A stretch of 64,000 nucleotides of DNA. Origin: Leifsonia sp. PS1209 (GTDB lineage Bacteria > Actinomycetota > Actinomycetes > Actinomycetales > Microbacteriaceae). The translations under genes were made by a program, and so were the position numbers. Each line of letters opens with the position of its first letter. The first letter of the stretch is position 1. The stretch spans positions 124,001 to 188,000 of the forward strand of contig NZ_CP051154.1 in NCBI RefSeq assembly GCF_012317045.1, read 5' to 3'. Under the pieces are notes generated by a model that was not told the DNA's origin, searched no databases, and was given only the letters and a program-made list of their open reading frames with translations. This document shows, piece after piece, positions 61,435 through 64,000 of this stretch.

Positions 61435-62612
61435 CCGACGTCGACACCACCGCCCGCGTCCTCGGTGCGACGCCGGCAGCGGCCTCCGGCCCCGAGCACG
61501 TGACCGAGCCCGTCGCCTACGACGCGATCCTGCTCGCCGGCTTCGGCGGTCCGGAGGGACAGGACGACGTCATCCCGTTCCTCCGCAACGTCACGCGTGG
61601 CCGCGGCATCCCGGAGGAGCGCCTCGAAGAGGTCGCCCACCACTACCGCCACTTCGGCGGCGTGAGCCCGATCAACGACCAGAACCGCGAACTCAAGGCG
61701 GCGCTGGAAGCCGAGCTGGCATCCCGCGGCATCGACCTGCCCGTGCTGTGGGGCAACCGCAACTGGGACCCGTACCTCAAGGACGCCCTCACCGAGGCGA
61801 ACGAGCGCGGGCTGACGAAGATCATCGCCATCGCCACCAGCGCGTACTCGTCGTATTCGAGCTGCCGCCAGTACCGCGAGGACTTCGCGATGGCGCTCGA
61901 GGAGACCGGCCTCGAAGGCGTCATCGAGATCGACAAGGTGCGCCAGTTCTTCGACCACCCCGGTTTCGTCGAGCCGTTCATCGAGGGCGTGCGCAACGGC
62001 CTGGCCGAGATCGAGCAGAAGGTGCCGGGCATCGACCCGGCCACCGAGGTGGAGATCCTGTTCTCGACCCACTCCATCCCCTCGGTGGATGCGGCCAAGT
62101 CCGGCCCTGCCTCCCGCGGGTTCGGCGAGGGCGGCGCGTACGCGGCGCAGCACCTGGCCGTGGCGGAGGTCGTCGCCCAGGCGGCGACGGACGGCGTCGT
62201 GAAGTGGCAGCTGGTCTACCAGTCGCGCTCCGGCCCTCCGTCGATGCCGTGGCTGGAGCCGGACATCAACGACGCCATCGCCGAACTCCCGGCCAAGGGC
62301 ATCCGTGCGGTCATCATCGTGCCCCTCGGGTTCGTCAGCGACCACATGGAGGTCCTGTGGGATCTCGACAACGAGGCGATGGAGTCCAGCGAGGAGAACG
62401 GCCTCGTCGCCGTCCGCGTCCCGACCCCCGGCACCCACCACAAGTACGTCTCCGGTCTCGTCGACCTGGTGCTCGAACGCCGGGACGGCGTGCCCGTCGA
62501 CCAGCGTCCGGCCATGACCTCGATCGGTCCCTGGTACGACGTCTGCCGTCCAGGGTGCTGCGAGAACGCCAGGCTCGGCTTCAAGCCGGCCGCCGCGGGG
62601 CTCGCGCCGTGA
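61431..62612 (+). CDS. hemH: Coproporphyrin III ferrochelatase
   Basis: 393 residues from GTG 61431. LLAGFGGPEGQDDVIPFLRNV opens the fold; STHSIP holds the catalytic His and HYRHFGGVSPIN binds porphyrin. C-terminal Cys372, Cys376 and Cys377 (DVCRPGCCEN), with Cys145 (SYSSCRQY), could ligate the [2Fe-2S] cluster found in actinobacterial ferrochelatases. With HemQ downstream in the pathway, iron is inserted into coproporphyrin III. Confidence 0.94.
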   Translation: MTDVDTTARVLGATPAAASGPEHVTEPVAYDAILLAGFGGPEGQDDVIPFLRNVTRGRGIPEERLEEVAHHYRHFGGVSPINDQNRELKAALEAELASRGIDLPVLWGNRNWDPYLKDALTEANERGLTKIIAIATSAYSSYSSCRQYREDFAMALEETGLEGVIEIDKVRQFFDHPGFVEPFIEGVRNGLAEIEQKVPGIDPATEVEILFSTHSIPSVDAAKSGPASRGFGEGGAYAAQHLAVAEVVAQAATDGVVKWQLVYQSRSGPPSMPWLEPDINDAIAELPAKGIRAVIIVPLGFVSDHMEVLWDLDNEAMESSEENGLVAVRVPTPGTHHKYVSGLVDLVLERRDGVPVDQRPAMTSIGPWYDVCRPGCCENARLGFKPAAAGLAP

Positions 62613-63610
62613 CCGGCACGGTGAGCCGCGCATCCGGAGCTGTCGAGCGGCGTGACGGCGTGCTCCGCGTCGGCACCCGCGGCAGCGCTCTCGCCGTGGC
62701 GCAGACCACGGTCGTCGCAAACGCCATCGCCAAGGCGACCGGCCGCGACGTGGAGCTGATCACCGTGACCACCCACGGCGACACCTCCAGGGACTCGCTC
62801 TCGGAACTGGGCGGCACCGGCGTGTTCGCCAGTGCCCTCCGGGATGCGCTGCTCGCCGACGAGTGCGACCTCATCGTCCACTCGCTCAAAGACCTCCCGA
62901 CCTCGCCCGTCGCCGGCCTCGTCATCGGCGCTGTGCCCAAGCGGGCAGACGCGCGCGACACCCTGTGCGCCCGCGACGGCCTCACGCTCGAGACGCTTCC
63001 CGACGGCGCCCGCGTCGGCACGGGTTCGCCGCGCCGCGTCGCCCAGTTGAAGGCCAGGCGCCCGGACCTCGACGTCGTGGACATCCGCGGCAACGTCGAC
63101 ACCAGGCTGGGCCGCGTCGCCGACGGTGACCTCGACGCCGTCGTGCTCGCCGCCGCCGGTCTCGCCCGGCTCGGCCGCTCCGAGGCCGTCACCGACTTCT
63201 TCGCACTGTCGACCGTTCCGACGGCGCCCGGACAGGGCGCTCTCGCCATCGAGGTCCGCGCGGGAGACGAGAAGGCCCAGGGCCCGATCGCCAAGGCCCT
63301 CTCCGCCGTCGACCACGTCACGACGCGCGCCTGCGTGACCGCGGAGCGACACGTCCTCGCCGGACTCGAGGCAGGATGCGCCGCACCGATCGGCGCGACC
63401 GCTATCGTGGACGACGGATTGCTCTTCCTCACCGCCACGGTCTACCGGCCGGACGGCTCGGAGCAGCTGACCGCATCCCATGCCGCCACCCCGGAATCGA
63501 TGAGCGCACGCCACCTCGACGAGGCGGCACGCGACGTCGGCCAACGGGTGGTGGACGAACTGCTCGGCGCGGGGGCCGCCGACCTTGCACCGCTCGGGAG
63601 CACGCGATGA
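62609..63610 (+). CDS. hemC: Hydroxymethylbilane synthase (porphobilinogen deaminase)
   Basis: 333 residues from GTG 62609, overlapping the hemH stop. LRVGTRGSALAVAQT, HSLKDLPT and GTGSPRRVAQLKARRPDL are signatures. Cys257 in EAGCAAPIGA carries the dipyrromethane cofactor. It joins four porphobilinogens to hydroxymethylbilane. Confidence 0.95.
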   Translation: MTGTVSRASGAVERRDGVLRVGTRGSALAVAQTTVVANAIAKATGRDVELITVTTHGDTSRDSLSELGGTGVFASALRDALLADECDLIVHSLKDLPTSPVAGLVIGAVPKRADARDTLCARDGLTLETLPDGARVGTGSPRRVAQLKARRPDLDVVDIRGNVDTRLGRVADGDLDAVVLAAAGLARLGRSEAVTDFFALSTVPTAPGQGALAIEVRAGDEKAQGPIAKALSAVDHVTTRACVTAERHVLAGLEAGCAAPIGATAIVDDGLLFLTATVYRPDGSEQLTASHAATPESMSARHLDEAARDVGQRVVDELLGAGAADLAPLGSTR

Positions 63611-64000
63611 CCACCCCTTCCGCTTCACCCAAACCGCTCGCCGGCTGGCGCGTCCTCGTGCCGCGCGGCGGGCCGTGGGGTGACTCGGTGGCCGCCGATC
63701 TGCGGTCCAAGGGTGCGTCCCCGATCGTCGCGGCCATGATCAACTTCGCGCCGACCGCCGATGCGCCCGCGCTCGAAGCGGCGCTCGCCCGGCTGGCGGC
63801 GGGCGAGTTCGACTGGATGACGGTCACCAGCGCCACGACGGTGGATGTGCTCAGCGCGCAGCGCGCCGTCGTCCCGCCGTCGACCAGGGTCGCCGCCGTC
63901 GGAGAGACCACGGCGGCCGCTCTCGCCGCCGCCGGCTACAAGGTCGACCTCGTCCCCTCCGAGGACAACTCGGCCCGCGGTCTGCTCGAGGAGTGGGAGG
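63607..64000 (+). CDS. hemD: Uroporphyrinogen-III synthase, N-terminal part (cut by window end)
   Basis: 131 residues visible from ATG 63607, overlapping the hemC stop (ATGA). LAGWRVLVPRGGPWGDSVAADLRSKGASP, then FDWMTVTSATTVDVL and VAAVGETTAAALAAAGYKVDLVP are the first domain and hinge of HemD. It closes the macrocycle to uroporphyrinogen III. The gene continues past 64000. Confidence 0.93.
   Translation, partial: MTTPSASPKPLAGWRVLVPRGGPWGDSVAADLRSKGASPIVAAMINFAPTADAPALEAALARLAAGEFDWMTVTSATTVDVLSAQRAVVPPSTRVAAVGETTAAALAAAGYKVDLVPSEDNSARGLLEEWE

Overview
The window is about 70% G+C, and nearly every codon ends in G or C. Genes are tightly packed, with many ATGA or GTGA start/stop overlaps. 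It carries Actinobacteria-typical genes: NucS mismatch endonuclease, a coproporphyrin-type haem operon with HemQ, an LAxTG sortase substrate, META and other lipoproteins, and an MprF-like enzyme with a rhomboid-like front end. Together these suggest a high-GC Gram-positive actinobacterium, most likely Microbacteriaceae (Leifsonia-like). The family call is an inference from gene content and style. I see no rRNA, tRNA, CRISPR, transposase or prophage. No stretch over 300 bases lacks a gene; the longest gaps are about 31530-31771 and 44315-44548.

Layout. 1-2.2 kb: the tail of an unknown protein, then a wall-anchored chaplin-like repeat protein. 2.3-10.8 kb: a minus-strand operon of amino-acid ABC importer, asparaginase, CutC-like and ROK kinase genes, divergent from a ROK-type regulator and a Gfo/Idh/MocA oxidoreductase. 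10.8-12.1 kb: an FMN-binding stress protein, a META lipoprotein and a ParB-C-like DNA-binding protein. 12.1-14.8 kb: a type III polyketide cluster of the srsABC kind. 14.9-17.6 kb: a lone ABC ATPase and an SLC13-type transporter. 17.7-23.6 kb: two divergent operons encoding PfkB kinase, IclR and RidA on one side and a D-serine-dehydratase-like enzyme, KDPG aldolase and N-acyl-D-amino-acid deacylase on the other. These fit a complete route from an N-acyl amino-sugar acid to pyruvate and triose phosphate. 23.6-31.3 kb: mannitol PTS genes with HPr and EI embedded, opposite an MtlR-type activator.

31.3-41.1 kb: small housekeeping genes (lipoprotein, HAD phosphatase, SseB, NucS, lactonase), a LacI/MFS pair with a perfect 26-bp operator, an M20 amidohydrolase, a MATE pump and an SDR. 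41.1-45.3 kb: an ABC exporter with its GbsR/MarR-like regulator and two small unknowns. 45.3-53.4 kb: M13 peptidase, beta-lactamase-fold protein, epimerase, MprF-like lipid aminoacyltransferase and a membrane esterase. 53.4-56.8 kb: GlyRS, a GNAT and HemA. 56.9-64 kb: a haem operon hemE-hemY-(three small envelope proteins)-hemQ-hemH-hemC-hemD, cut by the window end.

The most interesting points are these: paired intergenic stem-loops with a conserved 18-nt loop and covarying arms (31705-31762, 35200-35259, a degenerate copy at 44799-44858); the cysteine-free chaplin-like protein; the candidate N-acetylglucosaminate pathway; and a strand-symmetric excess of GGATGC/GCATCC that overrides normal Asp codon choice.
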